This document shows, piece after piece, positions 8,702 to 16,907 of a stretch of DNA of 64,000 nt (position 1 is its first letter; the number at the start of each line of letters is the position of its first letter). Where the stretch lies: the NCBI GenBank assembly GCA_900553395.1, contig USDJ01000006.1, forward strand, positions 1-64,000. The letters are read 5' to 3'. The translations under genes and the position numbers were made by a program. The stretch is from an uncultured Mycoplasmatota bacterium (lineage in GTDB: Bacteria; Bacillota_I; Bacilli_A; RF39; UBA660). The notes under the pieces were generated by a model. The model searched no databases. It was given only the letters and a program-made list of their open reading frames with translations, and was not told where the DNA came from.

Positions 8702-8807
8702 ACGCTCTGAAGCAATAGCGGCTTTGTCAAGGTGGCTATGTAATCGGCAGAGAACGCAAAAAAAGCCACTTACTCTAAAATAAGAATAAGCGGCTCAACC
8801 TTTGGGG

Positions 8808-8987
8808 TTAAACATATTCAATTCTCAACCTCTTAACAGGTGCGTTTATGACCTTAAAGATAAGCTCGTCAACGCAGTCTGTATATCTGCCTTGCTGTAT
8901 GAGTTGATTTTTCAGCTCCACAAGGCTATGTAACAAGGTCGTCTTTTCGTGGCTATCCAGATATATATGATATGTCTGCTCTTTCAT
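8808..8987 (-). CDS. Small conserved protein of integrative elements
   Basis: A 59-aa protein starting MKEQTYHIYLDSHEKTTLLH and containing LIQQGRYTDCVDELIFKV, a small family that I recall as common in Clostridial mobile elements and of unknown function. GGAGGTGCTGTTT lies directly before the ATG at 8987; a longer in-frame ORF to 9107 has no ribosome site and is rejected. It lies between the CD1108-type gene and the truncated gene at the island edge. Confidence 0.7.
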   Translation of the reverse strand: MKEQTYHIYLDSHEKTTLLHSLVELKNQLIQQGRYTDCVDELIFKVINAPVKRLRIEYV

Positions 8988-9055
8988 AAACAGCACCTCC
9001 GTTTCTGGCTTCATTATATAGGGAAGTCCTAAACTAATCAAAGGTGCAAATTTGA

Positions 9056-9097
9056 GCAAAAAAATAAGCGTACCACTATTTCTAATGATACGCTTAT
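9056..9097 (-). terminator. Terminator downstream of the truncated element gene
   Basis: ATAAGCGTA (9064-9072) and TACGCTTAT (9089-9097) are perfect complements. On the minus strand the stem is followed by a run of seven or more T. It would end transcription of the interrupted gene at 9111-9245. Confidence 0.85.
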
Positions 9098-9110
9098 CAT
9101 AATTCATTTG

Positions 9111-9245
9111 TTAATCAAGGTCGATATACACCGTTACAGTAGTATCTCTCCATTGATTTTTGCGAACATACTGTCCGTTAGCCTTTCGATAGGCTGCTGC
9201 TTCCTCGAAACCAAGCGGTAATTCAAAGGAAAGAGAACTCCTACC
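9111..9245 (-). pseudogene. 3' remnant of a mobile-element gene, cut at the chromosome junction
   Basis: An open frame ending RKNQWRDTTVTVYIDLD and containing LGFEEAAAYRKANGQYV has no start codon and runs straight into the last codons of ppdK in another frame. Its base composition matches the island, it has its own terminator, and the style of the peptide is that of the large domain proteins of Clostridial conjugative elements. I cannot name the family with confidence. The join between foreign and chromosomal DNA therefore lies at about 9241-9250. Confidence 0.65.
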
Positions 9246-11865
9246 TACTTTTGATAGCTGCCTGCGCTGCTGCCAATCTAGCTAAAGGAACTCTATACGG
9301 ACTGCAAGATACATAATCAAGTCCAACTCTGTGACAGAATTCTACACTACTTGGTTCTCCGCCATGTTCACCACATATACCCATATGTATATTTGGTCTA
9401 GTTTGTCTTCCAAGTTTTGCTGCCATACTAACAAGCTTTCCTACACCATTTTGATCTAATTTAGCAAATGGATCATTTTCAAATATTCCTTTTGCATAAT
9501 ATTCATTTAAGAACTTAGCAGCATCATCTCTTGAAAAACCAAATGTCATTTGTGTTAAATCGTTAGTTCCAAATGAGAAGAATTCAGCTTCACTTGCTAT
9601 TTCATCAGCAGTAAGTGCTGCACGAGGAATTTCTATCATAGTTCCTACTTCATACTTTAATTCAACGTTGTTATCAGCTATTATTTTGTCAGCTGTATCT
9701 GTAACTATCTTTTTAACATATTTTAATTCTTTAACGTCTCCTACTAATGGAATCATAATTTCTGGTACTACACTCATACCTTTTTTATTTACATTAATAG
9801 CAGCTTCTATAACAGCTCTTGTTTGCATACGTGCTATTTCTGGATAAGTAACGGCAAGTCTACACCCACGATGTCCCATCATTGGATTAAATTCTTTTAA
9901 TGATTCAACTCTTTCCTTTAATGCCTCAAAACTCATTCCTAAAGATTCAGCTAAAGGTTTGATTTCTTCATCAGTATGAGGTAAGAATTCGTGTAGAGGT
10001 GGATCAAGGTAACGAATTACAACAGGATCGCCTTCCATAGCTTCAAATAATCCTTCAAAGTCTTTTCTCTGATATGGTAATATTTTTTCCAAAGCTTCTT
10101 CACGTTTTTCAACTGTGTCTGCAGCTATCATACGACGGAAATTAAATATTCTTTCTTCTTCAAAGAACATATGCTCTGTGCGGCACAAACCAATTCCCTC
10201 TGCACCAAATTTACGAGCTTGTATAGCATCTTTTGGAGTATCAGCATTAGTTCTTACTCTTAGTCTTCTAACTTTATCAGCCCATCCCATAAATGTTTCA
10301 AAGTCTCCACTTATTTCTGGGGCAACAGTCTTAACTTGTTCTCCGTATACATTTCCAGTAGATCCATCAAGGCTCATCCAATCACCCTCATGGTAAACTT
10401 TACCATCTGGTGTCCTTACTGTTTTAGCTTCTTCATCTATAACAAGTTCACCACAACCAGAAACACAGCAAGTTCCCATACCACGAGCAACAACTGCAGC
10501 GTGACTTGTCATACCTCCACGTATTGTTAATATACCATGAGCTATATTCATACCTTCTATATCTTCAGGTGATGTTTCAAGTCTAACAAGTAATAAGTCA
10601 TTTTCACCATTTTTATTAGCATTCATAACATCTTCAGCAGTAAAATAAATTTTACCTGTAGCTGCTCCTGGAGATGCAGCAAGACCACGTGCTACTACTT
10701 TAGCTTCACTTAAAGAGTTTTGATCAAAATTAGGATGTAATAGTTGATCTAATTGCTTTGGCTCAACTTTTAATAAAGCTTCTTCCTTTGTAATCATTCC
10801 TTCGTTAACTAAGTCAACAGCAATCTTTAATGCTGCTTGAGCAGTTCTTTTACCATTACGTGTTTGAAGCATAAATAGTTTACCATTTTCTATAGTGAAT
10901 TCCATATCTTGCATATCTTTATAGTGATCTTCAAGAATACCACAGATTTTAACAAACTCGTTATAGCACTCAGGCATAACTTCTTTTAGAGTATCAATTG
11001 TTTGAGGTGTACGTATACCAGCAACAACATCTTCTCCTTGAGCATTCATTAAATACTCACCATAAAGTTTCTTTTCACCTGTAGCTGGATTTCTTGTAAA
11101 TGCAACACCAGTACCACTAGTTTCTCCACGATTTCCATAAACCATTTCTTGAACATTTACTGCAGTTCCCCAGCTAGATGGAATATCATTAAGTCTACGA
11201 TAAGTTATAGCTCTATCGTTATTCCAACTTCTAAATACAGCTTTAACAGCTTCCATTAATTGTTCTTTTGGATCTTGAGGGAAGTCAACTCCTGCATGAT
11301 TTTTATATTCATTTTTATAAATCTCTACTACTTCCATTAAGTCTTCAGCAGTAAGATCTGTATCAAATTTTACTCCTTTTTTCTCTTTAATTACATCGAA
11401 CTTTCTTTCAAAAGAACTTTTAGGGAATCCCTTAACAACATCAGCAAACATTTGAATGAATCTTCTATAACTATCATATACAAATCTTGCATTATTTGTA
11501 GTTTTAGCAAATCCTTTTGCTACTTCGTCATTTAAACCTAAGTTAAGAACTGTATCCATCATACCTGGCATAGATGCTCTAGCACCACTTCTTACAGAAA
11601 CAAGTAATGGATTTTCACTATCACCAAATACTTTACCAGTTTCTTTTTCAAGATCACTTAAATGATTTAATATTTCTTCTTTTATCTCTTTAGAAATGTC
11701 TTCACCATCATCGTAATACTTTATACAAGCTTCAGTTGTAACAGTAAATCCTCTAGGTACAGGAAGACCAATTCCAGTCATTTCAGCAAGGTTTGCACCT
11801 TTACCACCTAAAAGATTTCTCATATCTTTATTACCTTCTTTAAAGGCATATACATACTTTGTCAT
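9241..11865 (-). CDS. ppdK: Pyruvate, phosphate dikinase
   Basis: An 874-aa enzyme, the normal length for this family. It interconverts pyruvate + ATP + Pi with PEP + AMP + PPi in central carbon metabolism, often running towards ATP in fermenters. Domains in order are the N-terminal ATP-grasp nucleotide-binding domain (1-340), the swivelling phosphohistidine domain with the catalytic His in GGMTSHAAVVARG (about 455) and the C-terminal TIM-barrel PEP/pyruvate domain (about 520-874) with GTMIEIPRA, SFGTNDLTQ and MGICGEHGG. The start ATG at 11865 has GGAGGATAAG before it; seven extra in-frame codons upstream are ignored. The 3' end is intact but coincides with the edge of the foreign segment. 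I see no adjacent gene for its regulatory protein. Confidence 0.97.
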   Translation of the reverse strand: MTKYVYAFKEGNKDMRNLLGGKGANLAEMTGIGLPVPRGFTVTTEACIKYYDDGEDISKEIKEEILNHLSDLEKETGKVFGDSENPLLVSVRSGARASMPGMMDTVLNLGLNDEVAKGFAKTTNNARFVYDSYRRFIQMFADVVKGFPKSSFERKFDVIKEKKGVKFDTDLTAEDLMEVVEIYKNEYKNHAGVDFPQDPKEQLMEAVKAVFRSWNNDRAITYRRLNDIPSSWGTAVNVQEMVYGNRGETSGTGVAFTRNPATGEKKLYGEYLMNAQGEDVVAGIRTPQTIDTLKEVMPECYNEFVKICGILEDHYKDMQDMEFTIENGKLFMLQTRNGKRTAQAALKIAVDLVNEGMITKEEALLKVEPKQLDQLLHPNFDQNSLSEAKVVARGLAASPGAATGKIYFTAEDVMNANKNGENDLLLVRLETSPEDIEGMNIAHGILTIRGGMTSHAAVVARGMGTCCVSGCGELVIDEEAKTVRTPDGKVYHEGDWMSLDGSTGNVYGEQVKTVAPEISGDFETFMGWADKVRRLRVRTNADTPKDAIQARKFGAEGIGLCRTEHMFFEEERIFNFRRMIAADTVEKREEALEKILPYQRKDFEGLFEAMEGDPVVIRYLDPPLHEFLPHTDEEIKPLAESLGMSFEALKERVESLKEFNPMMGHRGCRLAVTYPEIARMQTRAVIEAAINVNKKGMSVVPEIMIPLVGDVKELKYVKKIVTDTADKIIADNNVELKYEVGTMIEIPRAALTADEIASEAEFFSFGTNDLTQMTFGFSRDDAAKFLNEYYAKGIFENDPFAKLDQNGVGKLVSMAAKLGRQTRPNIHMGICGEHGGEPSSVEFCHRVGLDYVSCSPYRVPLARLAAAQAAIKSR

Positions 11866-11890
11866 TCTTATCCTCCTTCTAAACAAAGCT

Positions 11891-11920
11891 ATTATAACAT
11901 GAATAAGAAATCTACTTCAA
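11891..11920 (-). promoter_or_regulatory. Sigma-A promoter of ppdK
   Basis: TTGAAG (11915-11920) and TATAAT (11891-11896) with an 18-nt spacer, 26 nt upstream of the ppdK start. Confidence 0.8.
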
Positions 11921-11955
11921 TACTTTTTTATTATTTTCTTTCTTTTTTTACACAC

Positions 11956-11985
11956 AAAAAAACACTTTTTATTTATTAAAAAGTG
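11956..11985 (-). terminator. Terminator of the 47-aa protein gene
   Basis: CACTTTTT (11963-11970) and AAAAAGTG (11978-11985) form the stem. On the minus strand it is followed by seven T. The stop codon at 11969-11971 lies inside it. Confidence 0.85.
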
Positions 11986-12112
11986 CAAAATAACCTACTA
12001 CTAATAACAGCAAAATTATAAATATAGCAACTAATAATGATAGCTCACTTTTTTGCTTCGCTTCTTTTCTTTTACGTAGAGTTTTTTTTGAAGGTCTACC
12101 TCTTTTTGCCAT
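11969..12112 (-). CDS. 47-aa protein: AT-hook-like N-terminus plus one membrane helix
   Basis: The sequence begins MAKRGRPSKKTLRKRK, with the RGRP core and flanking basic residues of an AT-hook, followed by a membrane helix at about 24-44 (SLLVAIFIILLLLVVGYFAL) and a short tail. It has a near-consensus promoter, AGGAGG 5-6 nt before the ATG, and its own terminator, so it is a real and probably well expressed gene. The function is unknown. The layout would place a minor-groove-binding peptide on the inner face of the membrane; that reading is inference. The basic stretch could equally be a simple membrane topology signal. Confidence 0.75.
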   Translation of the reverse strand: MAKRGRPSKKTLRKRKEAKQKSELSLLVAIFIILLLLVVGYFALFNK

Positions 12113-12136
12113 AAATCCTCCTAGTATCTAGTGGAA

Positions 12137-12165
12137 ATTATAGCATATAATCCAATAAATTTCAA
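12137..12165 (-). promoter_or_regulatory. Sigma-A promoter of the 47-aa protein gene
   Basis: TTGAAA (12160-12165) and TATAAT (12137-12142) with a 17-nt spacer. The minus-35 overlaps the stop codon of spoVAE. Confidence 0.85.
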
Positions 12166-12512
12166 TCTTTAGGATTAAATATAAGAGATAAAATAAATGA
12201 GAATACAATAGCAGCTACTATACCAGATGAAGTTAAATCAAACATTCCCATAAAAAGACCCATTATTCCAAAATTACTTACAGTATCCATAGCCCCGTGT
12301 ATTAAAAGATGTCCGAAAGACGTAATTGGAACGAGCGCTCCGCCTCCAAACCATAAAATAAATTTATCGTAAATATTAAATATATCTAAAAATGCTCCTA
12401 TAACGACAAACATAGTAGTAATATGAGCTGGAGTTAATTTAGAGTTATCTAAAATTACTTGACCGATTAAACAAACAAATCCACAAAATAGAAATGAATA
12501 AATATATATCAT
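12162..12512 (-). CDS. spoVAE: Stage V sporulation protein AE
   Basis: A 116-aa membrane protein with three to four helices and the family pattern FGGGALVPITSFGHLLIHGAM. SpoVAE belongs to the SpoVA channel of the spore inner membrane, which moves dipicolinic acid into the developing forespore and out again at germination. Its start overlaps the stop of spoVAD by 4 bp, a translationally coupled arrangement. It is the short SpoVAE(b) type. The operon has only C, D and E here; SpoVAA, AB and AF are not in this window. Confidence 0.92.
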   Translation of the reverse strand: MIYIYSFLFCGFVCLIGQVILDNSKLTPAHITTMFVVIGAFLDIFNIYDKFILWFGGGALVPITSFGHLLIHGAMDTVSNFGIMGLFMGMFDLTSSGIVAAIVFSFILSLIFNPKD

Positions 12513-13498
12513 TTAGATACCTCCAAACTTACAGCATGTGCAATGCTTGGTATAGATAAGTGTTGGTTACACATACTAGTATTCATAAGTGCACCAGTTG
12601 CTACTAATAATACTTTATTTAATTTTCCTTTTTTCATTAAGTTTAATATATAAGAATAAGTAACGAGTGGTAAACAAGATATTCCACTTCCCCCTTGATA
12701 TACTGGTTGATTGTCTAAATCAAAAATCATACAAGCAGAATCATCATATTTTTTTAAATTAATATTATATTCTTTTTTTATATACTCCTTTAATATAGAT
12801 TTGCCTACTCTACCAAGATCACCAGTTAATACTAAGTCATAATAATCAATTGATCTGCCGGTATCTTTTAAATGATCACTTATAACTTTAGCTGCTGCAG
12901 GTGCCATAACTGCACCCATATTAAACACATCAGTAATGCCTAAGTCTACTACTGTACCTAAAGTTGAAGATTCTACTTTTATTTTACCCTTATTATTAGA
13001 TAAGTATGCACTAGCACATCCTGTCGTTGTAAAAGTTGTATATTCTCTTTTAGGTCCACCATATTCTATGGGATTTCTAAACTGTTTTTCGGCACTATTG
13101 TTGTGTGATGAAGATGTTACTATAGCATTTTTAATCTGCTTAGACTCTATCATATTACTAGCAAGAAGTATAGATAAACAACTAGACGAACACGCGCCAT
13201 ATATACCTATTAAAGGAATTTTTAAATCTGCACTAGCATAATTAGTGGCTACTATTTGATTTAATAAATCCGATCCTATATGTAAATTTATTCTAGAACT
13301 ATTCATATTTAATTTTTTTAAAAGAAGATTTACACTATCTTTAATACATTTTATCTCAGCTTGTTCCCAGGTTTTACATCCAAAATAAAAATCATTATAG
13401 TGGGAATCAAAGTATTCAGATAAAGGCCCATTATTTTCATATGGTCCTACAATAGTACTTGTTTCATTTAAATAAACATTATTGTATTTAAAAGTCAT
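12509..13498 (-). CDS. spoVAD: Stage V sporulation protein AD
   Basis: A 329-aa thiolase-fold protein that binds dipicolinic acid on the surface of the spore inner membrane. Recognisable segments are NVYLNETSTIVGPYENNGPL near the start, GIYGACSSSCLSILLA at about 134-149, the segment around GGPKREYTTFTTTG, and DLVLTGDLGRVG. The length matches SpoVAD (about 335 aa). It sits between spoVAC (start codon 1 bp beyond the spoVAC stop) and spoVAE (4-bp overlap). Confidence 0.95.
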   Translation of the reverse strand: MTFKYNNVYLNETSTIVGPYENNGPLSEYFDSHYNDFYFGCKTWEQAEIKCIKDSVNLLLKKLNMNSSRINLHIGSDLLNQIVATNYASADLKIPLIGIYGACSSSCLSILLASNMIESKQIKNAIVTSSSHNNSAEKQFRNPIEYGGPKREYTTFTTTGCASAYLSNNKGKIKVESSTLGTVVDLGITDVFNMGAVMAPAAAKVISDHLKDTGRSIDYYDLVLTGDLGRVGKSILKEYIKKEYNINLKKYDDSACMIFDLDNQPVYQGGSGISCLPLVTYSYILNLMKKGKLNKVLLVATGALMNTSMCNQHLSIPSIAHAVSLEVSK

Positions 13499-13499
13499 A

Positions 13500-13940
13500 T
13501 TATCCCCCCATCACAAATATTCTAATAATTCCAAATATATATGCGCTAACAACACCAAATATAATAACTGATCCAGCTAGTTTAAACATATTTGCGCCTA
13601 TTCCTGTAACTAAGCCTTCCTTTTTGTACTCTAGTGCTGCACTCATCATAGCATGAGCAAAACCAGTTATTGGAATAATAAGACCACATTTAGCAAAATT
13701 AACCCATTTATCAAAAAAGCCCAAACAAGTTAAAAAGCACCCAAAAAATACTAAAGTTATTATCATAAAAACACTAGCATCTTTACTAGATAAATTAAAA
13801 TAATATGAATAAGCTTCTACTAAAAAATTTCCTATAACTCCCATAAGACCACCAATTAAAAATGCTACTACAGCATTCCTTATTCTTTTTTCTTTTGGAG
13901 TATATTTATCAACTATTTCTTTATATTCTCTCTTCTCCAT
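13500..13940 (-). CDS. spoVAC: Stage V sporulation protein AC
   Basis: A 146-aa membrane protein with four hydrophobic helices, including the GFAHAMMSAALEYKKEGLVTG region typical of SpoVAC. It is thought to be the mechanosensitive part of the dipicolinate channel. It is the first gene of the spoVAC-D-E operon. Its ribosome site GGGAGG lies in the 3' arm of a 12-bp stem that also looks like the terminator of the upstream pilin gene. A sigma-G-type promoter sits across the same stem (see the separate entries). Expression is therefore expected in the forespore under SigG, whose gene is also in this window. Confidence 0.95.
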   Translation of the reverse strand: MEKREYKEIVDKYTPKEKRIRNAVVAFLIGGLMGVIGNFLVEAYSYYFNLSSKDASVFMIITLVFFGCFLTCLGFFDKWVNFAKCGLIIPITGFAHAMMSAALEYKKEGLVTGIGANMFKLAGSVIIFGVVSAYIFGIIRIFVMGG

Positions 13941-13943
13941 AAA

Positions 13944-13976
13944 AAAATCCTCCCAAAAATATTATGGGAAGATTTT
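13944..13976 (-). terminator. Pilin-gene terminator whose stem holds the spoVAC ribosome site
   Basis: In the RNA, AAAAUCUUCCCA (13976-13965) pairs over 12 positions, one of them a G-U pair, with UGGGAGGAUUUU (13955-13944). It has a 9-nt loop and is followed by a U run that leads into the spoVAC ATG. The GGGAGG Shine-Dalgarno is fully inside the 3' arm. Confidence 0.8.
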
Positions 13977-13988
13977 CAAGTTTTATTC
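13960..13988 (-). promoter_or_regulatory. Sigma-G-type promoter of spoVAC-D-E
   Basis: GAATA (13984-13988) and CATAATA (13960-13966) are 17 nt apart and match the Bacillus sigma-G consensus (GHATR, about 17-18 nt, CATNHTA). The minus-35 overlaps the pilin stop codon. A start about 7 nt downstream would fall at the edge of the stem loop, so the sporulation transcript lacks the 5' arm that hides the ribosome site. It is a consensus match by eye, in AT-rich DNA. Confidence 0.6.
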
Positions 13989-14330
13989 ACAATTACTTTT
14001 TTGAAATTTATACGAATAATTTCCGGCTTCAGATTTTATTAGGACTGATCCGGCTAATTTCTGATCATTAATCATATTTTTTAAATTATCAGATTTTATA
14101 TAGTTTTCACTTAGTAAATACTTTAATTCTACGCATTCAACATCACGATCCATTCCTTCATTTAAATAATAATTTTTAGCAGCTTCTTCTATATTTGCAA
14201 TTTGAGTTTTAGATAAACTTTTTCTAGAAGACGATATTAAATTCTTTACAGATACTAATGTAATAGATGCTATTACAGCAAGTATAACTATTACAGATAA
14301 AAGTTCTATTAATGTAAATCCCTTTTTCAT
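13983..14330 (-). CDS. Type IV pilin-like protein with class III signal peptide
   Basis: A 115-aa protein beginning MKKGFTLIELLSVIVILAVI, a prepilin peptidase site (cut after Gly4) followed by the assembly helix. A short globular part carries two cysteines (about residues 62 and 114) that could form a disulfide. It resembles ComGC-like and minor pilins. No prepilin peptidase, ATPase or platform gene is in this window, so the machine it joins must be encoded elsewhere. It lies downstream of tRNA-Lys and its terminator, with AAGGAC before the ATG. Confidence 0.8.
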   Translation of the reverse strand: MKKGFTLIELLSVIVILAVIASITLVSVKNLISSSRKSLSKTQIANIEEAAKNYYLNEGMDRDVECVELKYLLSENYIKSDNLKNMINDQKLAGSVLIKSEAGNYSYKFQKSNCE

Positions 14331-14351
14331 AGTGTCCTTCTTTCAAATTTC

Positions 14352-14376
14352 AAAAAAAGAACAATCAAATTGTCCT
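14352..14376 (-). terminator. Terminator of tRNA-Lys
   Basis: AGAACAA (14358-14364) and TTGTCCT (14370-14376) form a 7-bp stem including one G-T pair. On the minus strand a run of seven T follows. Confidence 0.75.
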
Positions 14377-14388
14377 TTTAAATACTAA

Positions 14389-14464
14389 TGGTGGACTGTT
14401 AGGGATTCGAACCCTAGACCCACTGATTAAGAGTCAGTTGCTCTACCAACTGAGCTAACAGTCC
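14389..14464 (-). tRNA. tRNA-Lys (anticodon CTT), CCA encoded
   Basis: A 76-nt cloverleaf on the minus strand. The acceptor stem GGACTGT pairs with ACAGTCC and is followed by the discriminator A and an encoded CCA (14389-14391). The D-arm GCTCAGTTGGTAGAGC, the anticodon stem ACTGA/TCAGT around the loop CTCTTAA, and the T-arm with GGTTCGAATCC are all intact. Anticodon CTT reads AAG lysine codons. Confidence 0.97.
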
Positions 14465-14563
14465 AAATGTAATCAAAACTATCAAGGAAATTCAATTACT
14501 AATAAAGTATATCATATTTTTATAAAAAAATAAATACTAAATTTTAAAAAAATTAAAAATTAA

Positions 14564-14585
14564 AAGTGTATGATTTCATACACTT
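14564..14585 (-). terminator. Terminator of the nucleotidyltransferase-ABC operon
   Basis: AAGTGTATGA (14564-14573) and TCATACACTT (14576-14585) are perfect 10-bp arms. On the minus strand a TTTTAATTTTT tract follows. Confidence 0.85.
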
Positions 14586-14615
14586 CTACCTACTTACCTT
14601 TTTACTTGCTAAAAA

Positions 14616-16895
14616 TTATTCTTCCATTCGACTTAGCTTATTATAAAATTCACAATTTTCTAATAGTTTCTTATGATTTCCACAAGATATAATTTTTCCT
14701 TTATCTAATACCATTATTTTCTTACAGTCTTTAATCATATTTAATTCATGAGTAACAACTATTATTGTATGGTCCTTTTTTATATTATTTATTACTTTTT
14801 TTATTATAGAACTCGTATTGTTATCTAGTGAACTCGTAATTTCGTCTAATAAAATTATCGGTGTATTTCTTATAAGAGCACGCGCTATAGCTAGTCTTTG
14901 CCTTTCACCACCAGATAGGTTAACACCACCTTCACCTATCATAGTATCATATTTATTTGGAAGTGATTCTATAAATTCATCAAGGCAAACCAAGTTCATA
15001 ACATTATTAATTTCCTCAGTTGTAATATTGCTTTTTACAAGGCGTAAATTATCTCTTATACTCATGTCAAATAAATAAGGATTTTGACTAATAACAGAAA
15101 TAGTATTTCTCAAATATGATTCGCTTAATTCATTTATATTAATATTATCTATTAAAACAATACCATTAGTCGCACTATGAATTTTACTTATAAGATTTAA
15201 AATAGTAGTTTTACCACTGCCACTTAAACCTACTATAGCAGCTTCCTCAAACGGTCCAACTTTAAATGAACAGTTTTTTAAAACAGGTTTAGTTTTGTAG
15301 CTAAAATCTACGTTTTTAAATTCTATCATACCAGTTGATTTTATTAACTCCTTATTGCCAAATGATTCTTTTTTATAATCATCTTTGTTTAAAAGACTAA
15401 ATATTCTATCACAAGATAAATTGAAATTAGCACGTATATCCATAAAATTAACTAATCTATTTAAAGACGTAAAGACACTCGTTCTATACATAAATATAAT
15501 AACAAATGACTCACTCGACAATTGATTATTTTTAACTAATAATAATCCAACAAGTATTACTACCCCTAAAGCAAAAAGTTCTACAAAACTTGATGCTTTA
15601 TTATATATATTTTGATAATATTCTCCTTTAAATTCCAATTCTCCAGCCTTTGAAAATGATTTTACAGTTCTATCAATATAACTATTTTTTAGATTTAAAG
15701 ATTTAATATCCCCTATTCCAGAAACCATTTCTCCTAAAATAGTAGAATACTTTTCCTGCTCGATTAAGAATTTATTTTTTTCACACATTTTTTTCTTAAT
15801 ACCTATCATTTTTATTTTATATATAATTATAATGAAGATTAAAAATATTAATCCTAAGATCCAATTTAGATAAAAAATATATAATAATACCCCGAAGTTT
15901 CCTAGCCCATTTATTAATATATCTTTTATCTTATTAAAAGAAGATGCTATTTCATTTGGATCATCTTTTATTTTATTTATAAATGAACCACTACTATTCT
16001 CAGTAAAATTAGAAATATCAAAATCTACTACATTTTTAGCTATTTGACTTCTTATATTAAATACCATCTGCTTCATTATAACAAGATAAAGCTTAGATAA
16101 ATAGAAAGATGACATTATAGTTATAAGTTTTAGTGCAATCATAAATATAATAATTACTAAAACATTTCTATATCCCCCATATAAAAGATTCGTTACTATA
16201 TTTCCAGAAAGTGCTGGAGTTATCGCATAAGATAGTGCAATAACAATTCCAAGAAAAATAATTAGTTTAAATTCTCTTTTTACTCCATCTAAAAATCTAA
16301 AGCACTTTCTAAAGTTTCCATTAATAATCTTATTTTTATATATTTTAGTCTTTTTCCGAAACATTTCAACGTGCCATTTAAATCTTTTTCTTTTAACTTT
16401 TACCCTTTTATTACTACCAGTTATATATTTTACAAATCTAATAAGCTTTTTTAACCTTCTTTTATCTCCAACAGTAGGTTGTTTATCAAAATTCATTTGA
16501 GTTATAGTTCTATTTTTATAAGAAAATGTCGCTCCAATTGGAATCAATAGTTTCTTTTCAATGTCAAAAAATAACAAGTCGGTATCATATGTCACAACAT
16601 CCAGTAAATCGTCTATAGTAGATAAATCTATTTCCATCCCATTATAATTTATTTTATAACCGCCAAATACGTTATATTTATATTTAATATGATATTTATC
16701 TAAGAACTGCTTTATTTCACACTTTTTTTGAGACAAAACTACAAAGTCTAAATCTCTTACTTTCTCACCCATAATTAAGCTTCTTATTGCTCCACCAAAA
16801 AGTAAAACAATTCCGTCAAACTTAAAGTCATATATTATCGGAAATGTTTCATGAATAAATTTATCTATTACGTTTACATCTACATCATTTAGCAT
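14616..16895 (-). CDS. Fusion: class II CCA-adding-like nucleotidyltransferase head + ABC exporter
   Basis: A 759-aa protein with an unusual layout. Residues 1-135 are a polymerase-beta-type nucleotidyltransferase head with FGGAIR (33-38), the metal-binding pair RDLDF (Asp48, Asp50) and a third acidic residue in EIDLS (Asp90). The TDLLFFDIEKKLLIPIG segment matches the RDFTINALAYD region of CCA-adding enzymes; neck, body and tail domains are absent. After a very basic linker (about 140-205) comes a complete exporter half: membrane domain at about 208-480 and nucleotide-binding domain at about 520-759. All of its ATPase motifs are present: Walker A GLSGSGKTT, signature LSGGERQR (660-667), Walker B ILLDEIT and H-loop His716. 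It is the last gene of a glycan operon. The substrate is unknown; a modified lipid-linked glycan is a reasonable guess. Confidence 0.85.
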   Translation of the reverse strand: MLNDVDVNVIDKFIHETFPIIYDFKFDGIVLLFGGAIRSLIMGEKVRDLDFVVLSQKKCEIKQFLDKYHIKYKYNVFGGYKINYNGMEIDLSTIDDLLDVVTYDTDLLFFDIEKKLLIPIGATFSYKNRTITQMNFDKQPTVGDKRRLKKLIRFVKYITGSNKRVKVKRKRFKWHVEMFRKKTKIYKNKIINGNFRKCFRFLDGVKREFKLIIFLGIVIALSYAITPALSGNIVTNLLYGGYRNVLVIIIFMIALKLITIMSSFYLSKLYLVIMKQMVFNIRSQIAKNVVDFDISNFTENSSGSFINKIKDDPNEIASSFNKIKDILINGLGNFGVLLYIFYLNWILGLIFLIFIIIIYKIKMIGIKKKMCEKNKFLIEQEKYSTILGEMVSGIGDIKSLNLKNSYIDRTVKSFSKAGELEFKGEYYQNIYNKASSFVELFALGVVILVGLLLVKNNQLSSESFVIIFMYRTSVFTSLNRLVNFMDIRANFNLSCDRIFSLLNKDDYKKESFGNKELIKSTGMIEFKNVDFSYKTKPVLKNCSFKVGPFEEAAIVGLSGSGKTTILNLISKIHSATNGIVLIDNININELSESYLRNTISVISQNPYLFDMSIRDNLRLVKSNITTEEINNVMNLVCLDEFIESLPNKYDTMIGEGGVNLSGGERQRLAIARALIRNTPIILLDEITSSLDNNTSSIIKKVINNIKKDHTIIVVTHELNMIKDCKKIMVLDKGKIISCGNHKKLLENCEFYNKLSRMEE

Positions 16896-16907
16896 ATTTT
16901 ACCTTCT

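Noticed and set aside
8808..9107. 99-aa form of the small element protein
   Set aside because: The extra N-terminal residues have no ribosome site, and GGAGGTG lies just before the internal ATG at 8987.
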